Part shown: positions 10,374 through 17,235 of the stretch, piece by piece
Numbering within the stretch: the stretch's first letter is position 1
How the letters are laid out: the number at the start of each line of letters is the position of its first letter
NCBI RefSeq assembly: GCF_021650935.1
Contig: NZ_CP091244.1
Location: 2,666,001-2,730,000, forward strand
Source of the DNA: Thiothrix winogradskyi
GTDB taxonomy: Bacteria; Pseudomonadota; Gammaproteobacteria; Thiotrichales; Thiotrichaceae
Length of the DNA: 64,000 nucleotides
Direction of reading: 5' to 3'
Notes under the pieces: generated by a model
The model's database searches: none
What the model saw: the letters and a program-made list of their open reading frames with translations, nothing else
Told to the model about the DNA's origin: nothing
Translations under genes and position numbers: made by a program

Positions 10374-10399
10374 AAATATAGCGTCTAATGAACCTATGG
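10374..10399. promoter_or_regulatory. Candidate shared regulatory motif before the coiled-coil gene
   Basis: In the 175-bp AT-rich gap between the glucan synthase and the next gene stands AAATATAGCGTCTAATGAAC. A near copy (19 of the first 22 positions by eye) lies at 24998-25020 upstream of the transaldolase gene. The shared core is TAGCG-Y-CTAATGAA. It may be a stress promoter or operator; nothing here identifies the factor. The next gene begins 47 bp after the motif, behind a strong AAAGGAG ribosome-binding site. Confidence 0.3.
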
Positions 10400-10445
10400 A
10401 GTTTTTCAGAAAAAAGCGCCTCATCACAAATAAAGGAGATATATT

Positions 10446-10736
10446 ATGACCACTAAAGAAGATTATAAACAAAAAATCGAAGGCGAGTTAGCGTTAGCCC
10501 AAGCCAAATTGGCCGAGTTTCAAGCACGTGCGAAAATGGCTTCAGCCGATACCCGCATTAGCTACAACGAACACATGCATGACATGGAACAAAAGTTCGA
10601 AGCGACTAAGGTAAAGTTAAAAGAGTTTGGTGAAGCCAGCGATGGTGCGTGGGAAAATTTGAAGGATGGCGTGGAAACCGCATGGCATTCACTGAGTGAT
10701 TCCGTTAAAGATGCTGCTGCTAAATTCAAAGCCTGA
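10446..10736 (+). CDS. Soluble coiled-coil stress-type protein, 96 aa
   Basis: The protein is almost wholly alpha-helical and charged. Residues 5-65 form a likely coiled coil (KIEGELALAQAKLAEFQARA and MHDMEQKFEATKVKLKEF), followed by an amphipathic segment WENLKDGVETAWHSLSDSV resembling apolipoprotein- or LEA-like repeats. No signal peptide or membrane segment is seen. AAAGGAG is 7 bases before ATG. Similar short proteins (sll1863 or coiled-coil stress families) occur beside CsbD genes, as here. The biochemical role is unknown. A hairpin with a T tract follows, so it is probably monocistronic. Confidence 0.75.
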   Translation: MTTKEDYKQKIEGELALAQAKLAEFQARAKMASADTRISYNEHMHDMEQKFEATKVKLKEFGEASDGAWENLKDGVETAWHSLSDSVKDAAAKFKA

Positions 10737-10787
10737 CACTACGCCCCTCCCTCTTTCCGACAAGTTTTGCTAACACACTAGCATTTT

Positions 10788-10839
10788 AAGGTAGCCCATT
10801 GACCTTGCCCCCCCCAAAAGGCGGGCTGCCTTACTTTTT
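10788..10839 (+). terminator. Probable rho-independent terminator
   Basis: AAGGTAGCCC at 10788-10797 can pair with GGGCTGCCTT at 10823-10832 (one T-G wobble), followed by ACTTTTT. The loop of about 25 bases is long and contains a run of nine C residues that may add inner pairing. It sits between the coiled-coil gene and the CsbD-like gene. Confidence 0.5.
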
Positions 10840-10885
10840 AATTCCCTTTAATTAAAGCCAACATGCGCTTTAAAGGATCAATCTA

Positions 10886-11110
10886 ATGGATACGAATTAT
10901 TTGTCAGCTCACTGGCATCAGATGAAAGGTAGCGTGCGCGAGCAATTTGGCAAATTGACCGACGATGATCTACTGGAAATCGGCGGCAAAGTCGAGCTTC
11001 TCGTAGGTAAATTACAAGAGCGTTACGATCTGAGCCTTGCAGAAGCGGAAGCCGCTGTCACTGGCTTAAAAATTGATGCCGAAGGCATGAAACTAGAAAC
11101 CAATCTTTAA
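10886..11110 (+). CDS. CsbD family stress protein
   Basis: The 74-residue hydrophilic protein carries the CsbD signature near the N-terminus, HWHQMKGSVREQFGKLTDDD, followed by GKVELLVGKLQERY. CsbD proteins (E. coli YjbJ, B. subtilis CsbD) are abundant small proteins induced by general stress; their biochemical role is not known. The C-terminus is extended by about 15 residues relative to YjbJ. A purine-rich AAAGGATC precedes ATG. It lies 17 bp ahead of a small lipoprotein gene and is probably co-transcribed with it. Confidence 0.85.
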   Translation: MDTNYLSAHWHQMKGSVREQFGKLTDDDLLEIGGKVELLVGKLQERYDLSLAEAEAAVTGLKIDAEGMKLETNL

Positions 11111-11127
11111 CGAATACCGGAGTTTTT

Positions 11128-11415
11128 ATGAAAATTAATCTTATGCTATTACCCCTCGTGATTGCTGTGAGCTTGCTTGGCTGTGACAACACGACCGAAC
11201 AAAAGGCTGCGGATACTGCCAATGCTGCTAAGGAAAACATGAAAGACGCAGCGCATGAAGCCAATGAAAAAATGAAAGAGGCGGCTGATGACGTGAAGGA
11301 AAAAGCGGGTGATGCCGCCGATGCCATGCGAGAGCAGGTTGAGAAAGCTAGATTGGAACGGGAAAAGCAAGAAGCTGAAGATGCATTGAAGAAAGAAGAA
11401 GCTTTGAAAAAATAA
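11128..11415 (+). CDS. Small helical lipoprotein with coiled-coil
   Basis: A 95-residue precursor with a short signal peptide and the lipobox LLGC, acylated Cys at about residue 20. The mature part is a long, highly charged helix of 11-residue-like repeats such as NAAKENMKDAAHEA and ADDVKEKAGDAADAM. This is a LEA/apolipoprotein-like amphipathic pattern and would lie along the membrane face or span part of the periplasm. Alanine, lysine and glutamate dominate. It follows the CsbD gene closely, suggesting a shared stress role. No enzymatic motif is seen. Confidence 0.75.
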   Translation: MKINLMLLPLVIAVSLLGCDNTTEQKAADTANAAKENMKDAAHEANEKMKEAADDVKEKAGDAADAMREQVEKARLEREKQEAEDALKKEEALKK

Positions 11416-11463
11416 GACCCTATGGAATTTTCCTTAGTGCGTTTTAACAATTTTTGATGGATT

Positions 11464-12657
11464 ATGAATACAATGAAAATACAAATGCTAGCTTTCGCCG
11501 TTACGTCTGCGCTGTTGGGTGCGACTGCACCTGCGATGGCAGAAGACGTAACGCTGTTTGATTACGAACAACCGACCAGTGCGTATGAAGATGCGTATGT
11601 TTCTGGGCGTTTAAACATAAATAGCGGCAATCAAGATCAAACCAGCCATGATTTGAACTTGGATATGAATTACGAACGGGTTTTCAGTTCCCCTGACCGT
11701 GATATTAAATTCAACGGGGATCTGCAAGGCTCCTCCAAACGCGGTCCGAGTGCCGGTGATGCAACTCAAGATAATTACATCGGCACTGGCTCAGTGGGCA
11801 TGAATAAATATTTCCAACCGAATAGCAAAGGTGCTTTTTGGTACGGTGATGGTGAAATTGGCATTAAAAAAGGTGCTGATGACCCACGTATAAAAGCGGG
11901 AGTCGGCGTAGGTTATGGTCGCGTTGTCAATGTTACCCCAATGGCGCAAGCGATTCGTCTAGTAGAAGCCCTAACTGAGAAGCAACGCCTGACGGGTAGT
12001 TTAACCAAAGCGGAATACAATCAGGTTGCCAATATTATTGCTAAAGAAAGTGAATACCGGACTAAATACGGTTCAGCAGATTACCAGCAAAATTGGATGG
12101 CTGACATTGAAAAAGTTTTACAAGCTACTGGCAAAACTGCGGGGGAACTTGGCGCTATTGGCATTCTCAGAGCGCGTGATGTTTTAGTGAATGAACGAAT
12201 TTCTACCCGCAAACACGGTTGGTTAGCCAAAGTGGGTGTGAGCGAAGTTCTCAAAGATTACGATGGCAGTGATACCAAACCTGCCTTAGACATTGGCGCG
12301 GAATATCACCGTCCGCTGAATAATCAAACCCAGTTTTCTAATGAAGCGTCGGCTTCTGCCATTTTGCAAGATAGCGACAAAAGCTACACCGCTAAAAATG
12401 CCATGAGTTTGACGCATGAATTAACTGACCGCGTGGATTGGTTAAACAGTTGGGCGATGAATTACGACCATAATGATGTCACCGATGCAGATACGACTAC
12501 CAATGCGGTGAGTTCCACTTACCGTTATTACATTAGCAATAAACTGGCGTTTGATACGGTAGCAACGTTATCCAAAGTTGATGATGATATTGCTGACAAC
12601 GGTAATGACGAAATCGACAATTCATTATTCATGGGCGTTACTTATCGCCTGAAATAA
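11464..12657 (+). CDS. Predicted outer-membrane or periplasmic beta-rich protein, 397 aa
   Basis: A clear signal peptide runs to about residue 26 (ALLGATAPAMA before EDVTLF). The mature N-terminus and the last 120 residues show alternating polar/aromatic beta strands such as YRYYISNKLAFDTVATLSKV, ending FMGVTYRLK, as in salt-stress-induced outer-membrane barrels of the DUF481 type. The middle (about residues 165-245) is instead helical and lysine-rich (ALTEKQRLTGSLTKAEYN), a likely soluble insert. I do not recognise the exact family. It lies 48 bp after the lipoprotein gene with no terminator between. Confidence 0.6.
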   Translation: MNTMKIQMLAFAVTSALLGATAPAMAEDVTLFDYEQPTSAYEDAYVSGRLNINSGNQDQTSHDLNLDMNYERVFSSPDRDIKFNGDLQGSSKRGPSAGDATQDNYIGTGSVGMNKYFQPNSKGAFWYGDGEIGIKKGADDPRIKAGVGVGYGRVVNVTPMAQAIRLVEALTEKQRLTGSLTKAEYNQVANIIAKESEYRTKYGSADYQQNWMADIEKVLQATGKTAGELGAIGILRARDVLVNERISTRKHGWLAKVGVSEVLKDYDGSDTKPALDIGAEYHRPLNNQTQFSNEASASAILQDSDKSYTAKNAMSLTHELTDRVDWLNSWAMNYDHNDVTDADTTTNAVSSTYRYYISNKLAFDTVATLSKVDDDIADNGNDEIDNSLFMGVTYRLK

Positions 12658-12715
12658 TGCCACCTGCCCGATCGAATAAATGGTTGCCCTTTCAATAAGG
12701 GCACGGAGTATTGAT

Positions 12716-12928
12716 ATGAAAACCTTACATCCATTAACTGCTAATGCAGTGATTCTTGCTGTTTTACTGAGTTTGACAGCGTGTTCTGGCATGACAGCCC
12801 GTGAGAAAAACACTGCGGTAGGCGCAGGTGTTGGTGCAGTTACCGGTAGCGCGGTAACGGGTGGCTCAACTGCCGGAACCATCGGTGGTGCAGCGGTCGG
12901 TGGGATTATTGGCAGTGGTATTCGTTAA
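12716..12928 (+). CDS. OsmB-like glycine-zipper lipoprotein
   Basis: Read from the ATG at 12716, a 70-residue precursor has a signal peptide ending in the lipobox LTAC (Cys about residue 22). A glycine-zipper follows, with GAGVGAVTGSAVTGG and GTIGGAAVGGIIGSG. This matches the OsmB / YMGG-like family of small osmotically induced outer-membrane lipoproteins. A short hairpin (TGCCCTT with AAGGGCA, 12685-12702) lies just before the GGAG ribosome-binding site and could modulate translation. It is followed 34 bp later by a tiny membrane protein. Confidence 0.78.
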   Translation: MKTLHPLTANAVILAVLLSLTACSGMTAREKNTAVGAGVGAVTGSAVTGGSTAGTIGGAAVGGIIGSGIR

Positions 12929-12962
12929 ACCATACAACGGTTTAAGCAAGGAGAAATGAACG

Positions 12963-13067
12963 ATGCGTAGCAAAGAAAAAGGCAAAATAGGCTGGGTATT
13001 GCTTTGGCTTGTGGGAATCCCGATTCCGATCTTGCTGGCGCTGTATTTCTTACGTGGATGCACTTGA
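12963..13067 (+). CDS. Tiny single-span membrane protein, 34 aa
   Basis: ATG at 12963 opens a 34-codon ORF ending TGA at 13067. An AAGGAG ribosome-binding site lies 9 bases before it. The product is basic at its N-terminus (MRSKEKGK) then forms one helix, WVLLWLVGIPIPILLALYFL, ending RGCT. Good ribosome-binding site, tight spacing on both sides and the membrane-protein pattern argue that it is real. Similar small membrane proteins are found beside stress genes. Function unknown. Confidence 0.6.
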   Translation: MRSKEKGKIGWVLLWLVGIPIPILLALYFLRGCT

Positions 13068-13076
13068 GTAACCACT

Positions 13077-13868
13077 ATGCGCTTATATACAAGTTGTGAT
13101 CTGGCGTTCGAGATTCCTGCTCCCACGCCATTTGTGCTGATGTTGCGCCCGCGCAGTGGGGCGCAACAATGGATTACCCGCGAGGAATACCGCCTCGTGC
13201 CGAGCGTGCCAGTGCTTGAATTCACCGACAATTACGGCAATCTCTGTCAGCGGCTGGTTGCGCCACCGGGAATTTTCACCGTGTACACCTCTGCCGAAGT
13301 GATGACCGCAGACCATGTGGATCAGGCACCGGGAGCGCCGTTCGTGGCAGTTCAAGAGCTGCCCGATGTGGAACTCAGTTACTTGTTGCCTAGCCGTTAC
13401 TGTGAATCCGACCGCTTTGGTAAAATGGCAACCGAGATTACCGCAGAGCAGCCAGCGGGTTACGATCAGGTCGCAGCGATTGTGGCTTGGCTGCGTGCCA
13501 ATATCCGCTTTGCACCGGGTAGCAGTAACGTTCCAGTGTCGGCAATCGAAGTCAACCTCAAGCAATCGGGTGTGTGCCGTGACTTTGCGCACCTTGGCAT
13601 TGCCTTATGCCGCAGCCTGAGCATCCCCGCACGCATGGTAGTAGGTTATCTCTACCGACTCGATCCAATGGATTTGCACGCTTGGTTTGAAGCCTACGTC
13701 GGCGGACGCTGGTACACATTTGATGCCACGCAAGCCGAACTCAACGGCGGCTATGTAGTGCTTGGTTATGGGCGAGATGCGGCAGATGTCGCGGTTTACA
13801 ATCAATTTGGCCCTGCGGTACACCCCACCGCCCAAACCGTTTGCGTACAGTGCCTCAAAGAAAATTAG
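13077..13868 (+). CDS. Transglutaminase-like cysteine protease family protein
   Basis: A 263-residue cytosolic protein with an N-terminal beta-rich domain (about 1-90) and a transglutaminase core (PF01841). The catalytic triad is visible as Cys in SGVCRDFAHL (about residue 166), His in DLHAWFEAY (about 200) and Asp in YTFDATQAE (about 215). Bacterial members are mostly proteases or amidases, some acting with ATP-grasp/alpha-E or Anbu-type proteasome genes. No such partner is adjacent here, although an Anbu-like gene lies at 59.5 kb. It starts 9 bp after the tiny membrane protein gene. Confidence 0.85.
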   Translation: MRLYTSCDLAFEIPAPTPFVLMLRPRSGAQQWITREEYRLVPSVPVLEFTDNYGNLCQRLVAPPGIFTVYTSAEVMTADHVDQAPGAPFVAVQELPDVELSYLLPSRYCESDRFGKMATEITAEQPAGYDQVAAIVAWLRANIRFAPGSSNVPVSAIEVNLKQSGVCRDFAHLGIALCRSLSIPARMVVGYLYRLDPMDLHAWFEAYVGGRWYTFDATQAELNGGYVVLGYGRDAADVAVYNQFGPAVHPTAQTVCVQCLKEN

Positions 13869-13876
13869 GTTTTTAC

Positions 13877-14092
13877 ATGAAAATGTCACACACATTGACT
13901 GCACGGGTTGCCATTTTAACGGCTATATTATTCGGTATTAGTGCTTGTTCCACACTGCCTGAGCCAGCAGCAAACGAGAGCTGGAAGCCTGCATCTGTTT
14001 GCCCCCTCAATTCTGGTTTCTTTGGGAATCAAGCCGATAGTGAGTGCCTACTCAAGGAGCAACAAAATACTGTGCATGGATATATTACTTAA
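13877..14092 (+). CDS. Small lipoprotein, 71 aa
   Basis: Starting from ATG at 13877, the precursor has a signal peptide with lipobox ISAC (Cys about residue 25), then a short mature part of about 47 residues with two further cysteines (VCPLNSG and DSECLL). Its stop codon overlaps the next gene's ATG by one base (TAATG at 14090), so it is translationally coupled to the exporter adaptor. It may be a small accessory of that exporter; no family was recognised. Confidence 0.6.
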   Translation: MKMSHTLTARVAILTAILFGISACSTLPEPAANESWKPASVCPLNSGFFGNQADSECLLKEQQNTVHGYIT

Positions 14093-15297
14093 TGAAACGC
14101 TTCTATCGCCCCGCCATTGTGATCGTGCTTGTCCTGCTTATTAGCGGCTATTTCGCACGCAACCTACTCTTCGGCACTCCCGTTGAAGCGCACGCTGTCG
14201 TTCAGGGCGAATTACGCCAAACCGTTGTTGCCAGCGGGCGCATCACTTGGCCGCAACGTGTCTCAGTAGCAGCGGAAATCACGGGGCGCGTCACTCACAT
14301 TCCCGTTAAAGAAGGTCAAGCGGTCAAACGCGGTGATTTGTTAATCCAGCTTGCCGACAGTACCGACCGCGCCAGCCTCGCCCAAGCCACCACCGCCGTG
14401 GCACTCGCCGAGGTCAAACTGCGCCAGCAACGCGAAGTCGGGTTGCCCACCGCGCAAGAAGCACTGCGCCAAGCCCAAGCCGATGTCGAACAAACCGGTC
14501 AGCAACTCAGCCGCATCCGCTCGCTCAACAACCAAAAATACATTAGCAAAGCCGAACTGGACACCGCCCAGCGTAATCTGGATGTTGCCAACAGCAAACT
14601 GGAAGCCGCCCAATTACAAGTGCAAAGCAACCAGTCCAAAGGCAGCGACGCACTACTTGCCACCACTGCCCTGAGCCAAGCCCGTGCCTCCTTGCAACTC
14701 GCACAGGTCAAACTGGCACAAACCGCGATCCTCGCCCCCGCTGACGGCACATTGATCAGTCGCAGCATTGAACCGGGCGATATTGCCACCGCAGGCAAAG
14801 CCCTCATGGTGTTGGCAGCGCAAGGCGAAACCCAAATCGAAGTGCAAATCGACGAAAAAAACCTCGGTAAACTTGCGATCGGGCAAGTCGCGCTGAGTTC
14901 CGCCGATGCCTTCCCCCAACAGCGTTTTAACGCCGAAGTCGCCTACATCAACCCCGGTGTGGATGCCACACGCGGCGCGGTAGCGGTGAAATTGCGGGTC
15001 AAAGAGCCGCCGGATTATTTGCGCCAAGACATGACCGTTTCCGTCGATATAGAAACTGCCCAAAAGCCGGATGCCTTGGTAATCCCCACGGGGGCATTAC
15101 ACGAACCCAGCAGCGCTGCGCCGTGGGTACTGGTGGTGCGCAACAATCACACGGTAAAACAAACCGTCACGCTCGGTTTGCGCGGCGATGAAAACGTAGA
15201 AGTGTTAAACGGTCTCACCGCCGGTGAAGCGGTGATTCCGGCGAATTTAGCCCTGATCAAAGCCGATCAGCGGGTGCGGGTGACATTGCCGCCATGA
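14092..15297 (+). CDS. Periplasmic adaptor of an ABC exporter (HlyD/MacA/DevB type)
   Basis: The 401-residue product from ATG 14092 has an N-terminal membrane anchor (AIVIVLVLLISGYFA). A split lipoyl/barrel-sandwich domain follows (GRITWPQRVSVAAEITGRV and, after the hairpin, LAPADGTLISRSIEPGD). Between the halves lies a long alpha-helical hairpin rich in Ala, Gln and Leu, about residues 95-210, then a beta-barrel domain. This is the membrane-fusion-protein layout that links an inner-membrane ABC transporter to a TolC-type channel. Permease and ATPase genes follow with overlaps of 4 and 8 bp. No outer-membrane channel is encoded nearby. The longer in-frame start at 14044 lies inside the preceding lipoprotein gene and is not used here. 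Confidence 0.88.
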   Translation: MKRFYRPAIVIVLVLLISGYFARNLLFGTPVEAHAVVQGELRQTVVASGRITWPQRVSVAAEITGRVTHIPVKEGQAVKRGDLLIQLADSTDRASLAQATTAVALAEVKLRQQREVGLPTAQEALRQAQADVEQTGQQLSRIRSLNNQKYISKAELDTAQRNLDVANSKLEAAQLQVQSNQSKGSDALLATTALSQARASLQLAQVKLAQTAILAPADGTLISRSIEPGDIATAGKALMVLAAQGETQIEVQIDEKNLGKLAIGQVALSSADAFPQQRFNAEVAYINPGVDATRGAVAVKLRVKEPPDYLRQDMTVSVDIETAQKPDALVIPTGALHEPSSAAPWVLVVRNNHTVKQTVTLGLRGDENVEVLNGLTAGEAVIPANLALIKADQRVRVTLPP

Positions 15298-16523
15298 ATT
15301 CAGCCATGCCGTTTGAATGGATTTTAGCGATTCGCTTCATGCGCCAAGCACGGATGCAAACCTTGCTGATTATGTCCGGTGTTGCACTGGGCGTATCGGT
15401 GATTGTGTTTATTTCTGCCCTGATCAGCGGGCTGCAAACCAATTTGTTCAAACGCACGTTGGATTTTCAGGCGCAAATCATTATTCTGCCGCCCAAAGAA
15501 GTGTCGCGCCCACTGCATCAAGCGGGAGATGGGACGATGCTTGCCACGCTGGTACAACCACGGGCGCAACGCTTGCAATCAGTTGATCAATGGCAAACCG
15601 TTCTCGCGCAAGTGGCGAAAATGGACGGCATTAGCGTCGTTGCTCCGGTGGTATCAGGCGCGGGGTTTATCGTGCGCGGCGAAGCTAACAAAGCCGTCGG
15701 CTTAACCGGTATTGAGCCAGAAACCTACCTACAACTCATCGCGCTCAACAGCAAAATCATCGCTGGCACAGCCAATATCACCGGCACGGATATGTTGGTC
15801 GGCTTGGATTTGGCAAAAGATTTAGGCGTGTGGACAGGCGACAAACTCAATCTGCAAACCGCATCCGGCGGCACGGCAACCTTGAGCATTCGCGGCATTT
15901 TCGATTACGGCAATAGCGGGATGAATTCGCGCTCGGTGTACATTGCGTTACGCACTGCGCAAAGCCTGCTCGATTTGGCGGGCGGTGTCACCAGCGTCGA
16001 AGTGAATCTGGATGAGCCGTTTACTGCCGAAACCGTGGCACAAACCATTCAGGCGCAAACCGGTTTGAAGGTCGACAGTTGGATTGCCACCAATGCGCAA
16101 TTTTTTAGTGCATTGGAAGCGCAAGGTATGTCAAATAATGTGATTCGCTTTTTCGTGGGGCTGACTGCTGCCTTGGGGATTGCCAACGTGTTGGTGGTGT
16201 CGGTGGTGCAAAAATCCAAAGCGATTGGCATTTTGCGGGCGACGGGTACATCACGACAACAGATTCTGCGGCTGTTTTTGCTGCAAGGTGCGTTGACGGG
16301 TTTAATCGGTTCGCTGTTGGGTGCGTTCGTCGGTTGGTTGTTTTTAATCGTGTGGCGCAATATCGCCATTAATGCGGATGGCACACAACTTTTCCCGATT
16401 ACGTTTGACCCGATGCTGTTTGTGTACGCAGCCGTGGGCGCAACGCTAGTGGGAATACTCGCCGCCTTGTTCCCTGCTCTGCAAGCAGCGCGGCTTGACC
16501 CGGCGGTGGCAATTCGTGGCTGA
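15294..16523 (+). CDS. ABC exporter permease, FtsX/MacB/DevC type
   Basis: The 409-residue protein has one N-terminal membrane helix (about 20-45), a large periplasmic domain (about 50-270), and three C-terminal helices (about 280-300, 325-350, 370-395). This is the MacB-PCD/FtsX topology of mechanotransmission ABC systems. The last cytosolic segment, FPALQAARLDPAVAIRG, is the family hallmark. It overlaps the adaptor gene by ATGA and the ATPase gene by 8 bp, so the three form one exporter. Such systems move lipoproteins, glycolipids, peptides or macrolides; the cargo here is unknown. Confidence 0.88.
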   Translation: MNSAMPFEWILAIRFMRQARMQTLLIMSGVALGVSVIVFISALISGLQTNLFKRTLDFQAQIIILPPKEVSRPLHQAGDGTMLATLVQPRAQRLQSVDQWQTVLAQVAKMDGISVVAPVVSGAGFIVRGEANKAVGLTGIEPETYLQLIALNSKIIAGTANITGTDMLVGLDLAKDLGVWTGDKLNLQTASGGTATLSIRGIFDYGNSGMNSRSVYIALRTAQSLLDLAGGVTSVEVNLDEPFTAETVAQTIQAQTGLKVDSWIATNAQFFSALEAQGMSNNVIRFFVGLTAALGIANVLVVSVVQKSKAIGILRATGTSRQQILRLFLLQGALTGLIGSLLGAFVGWLFLIVWRNIAINADGTQLFPITFDPMLFVYAAVGATLVGILAALFPALQAARLDPAVAIRG

Positions 16524-17235
16524 CTTCAACGCCATTACCCTGCAACTCAAGGGCATCCGCAAAGCCTACAATGTGGGTTTGCCTGCGGAAACCGAAGTGC
16601 TGCACGGGCTGGATTTAACCATTGAACGCGGCGAATTTGTGGCGCTGATCGGCCCGTCGGGGTCGGGCAAAAGTACCTTGCTGAACCTGATTGGCTTGCT
16701 CGACAAACCCACAGCGGGTGAACTGTTCATTACCGGGCAACCCACCACGCAATTGCAGGATCGGGAGCTGACGTTGTTACGTGCCAAAGCTATCGGCTTT
16801 GTGTTCCAGTTCCACAACCTGTTGCCCGAATTTACCGCGTTGGAAAACGTGATGTTGCCGTTGCTGGCGGCACGGGGTCGACCCGATGAGGCGATGCGTT
16901 TACGTGCTGCCGAATTGATTGAGCAAGTGGGGCTGACCGACGTGGGCAAACACATGAGCAATGATTTATCCGGTGGTCAACAACAGCGCGTCGCCATTGC
17001 CCGTGCGCTGGTGATGCAGCCTGCACTGGTGCTGGCAGACGAACCTACCGGCAACCTCGATACCAAAGCTGCCGACAATGTGTTTGATTTGTTGCGCCGC
17101 GTGAATGAAGATAGCGATACCAGCTTTTTAATCGTCACCCACGACCCGCGTTTAGCACAGCGTTGCGACCGCATTATTGAACTGGTGGACGGACGCATTG
17201 ATTCGGATAAAGCCAACCGAGTGTCTCCCCCATGA
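16516..17235 (+). CDS. ABC exporter ATPase, LolD/MacB/DevA type
   Basis: Nucleotide-binding subunit of the preceding exporter. Walker A is GPSGSGKST, the Q-loop region FVFQFHNLLPEFTALENV, the signature LSGGQQQRVAIARAL, Walker B LVLADEPTGNLD, and the switch His sits in LIVTHDPRLAQRCD. I place the start at GTG 16516, giving an 8-bp overlap with the permease; TTG at 16495 would add seven residues. Its stop overlaps the next gene's ATG. Confidence 0.88.
   Translation: MADFNAITLQLKGIRKAYNVGLPAETEVLHGLDLTIERGEFVALIGPSGSGKSTLLNLIGLLDKPTAGELFITGQPTTQLQDRELTLLRAKAIGFVFQFHNLLPEFTALENVMLPLLAARGRPDEAMRLRAAELIEQVGLTDVGKHMSNDLSGGQQQRVAIARALVMQPALVLADEPTGNLDTKAADNVFDLLRRVNEDSDTSFLIVTHDPRLAQRCDRIIELVDGRIDSDKANRVSPP

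Noticed and set aside
10800..10815. Run of nine C considered as a phase-variation tract
   Set aside because: It lies in a terminator-like region outside any coding frame or clear promoter spacer.
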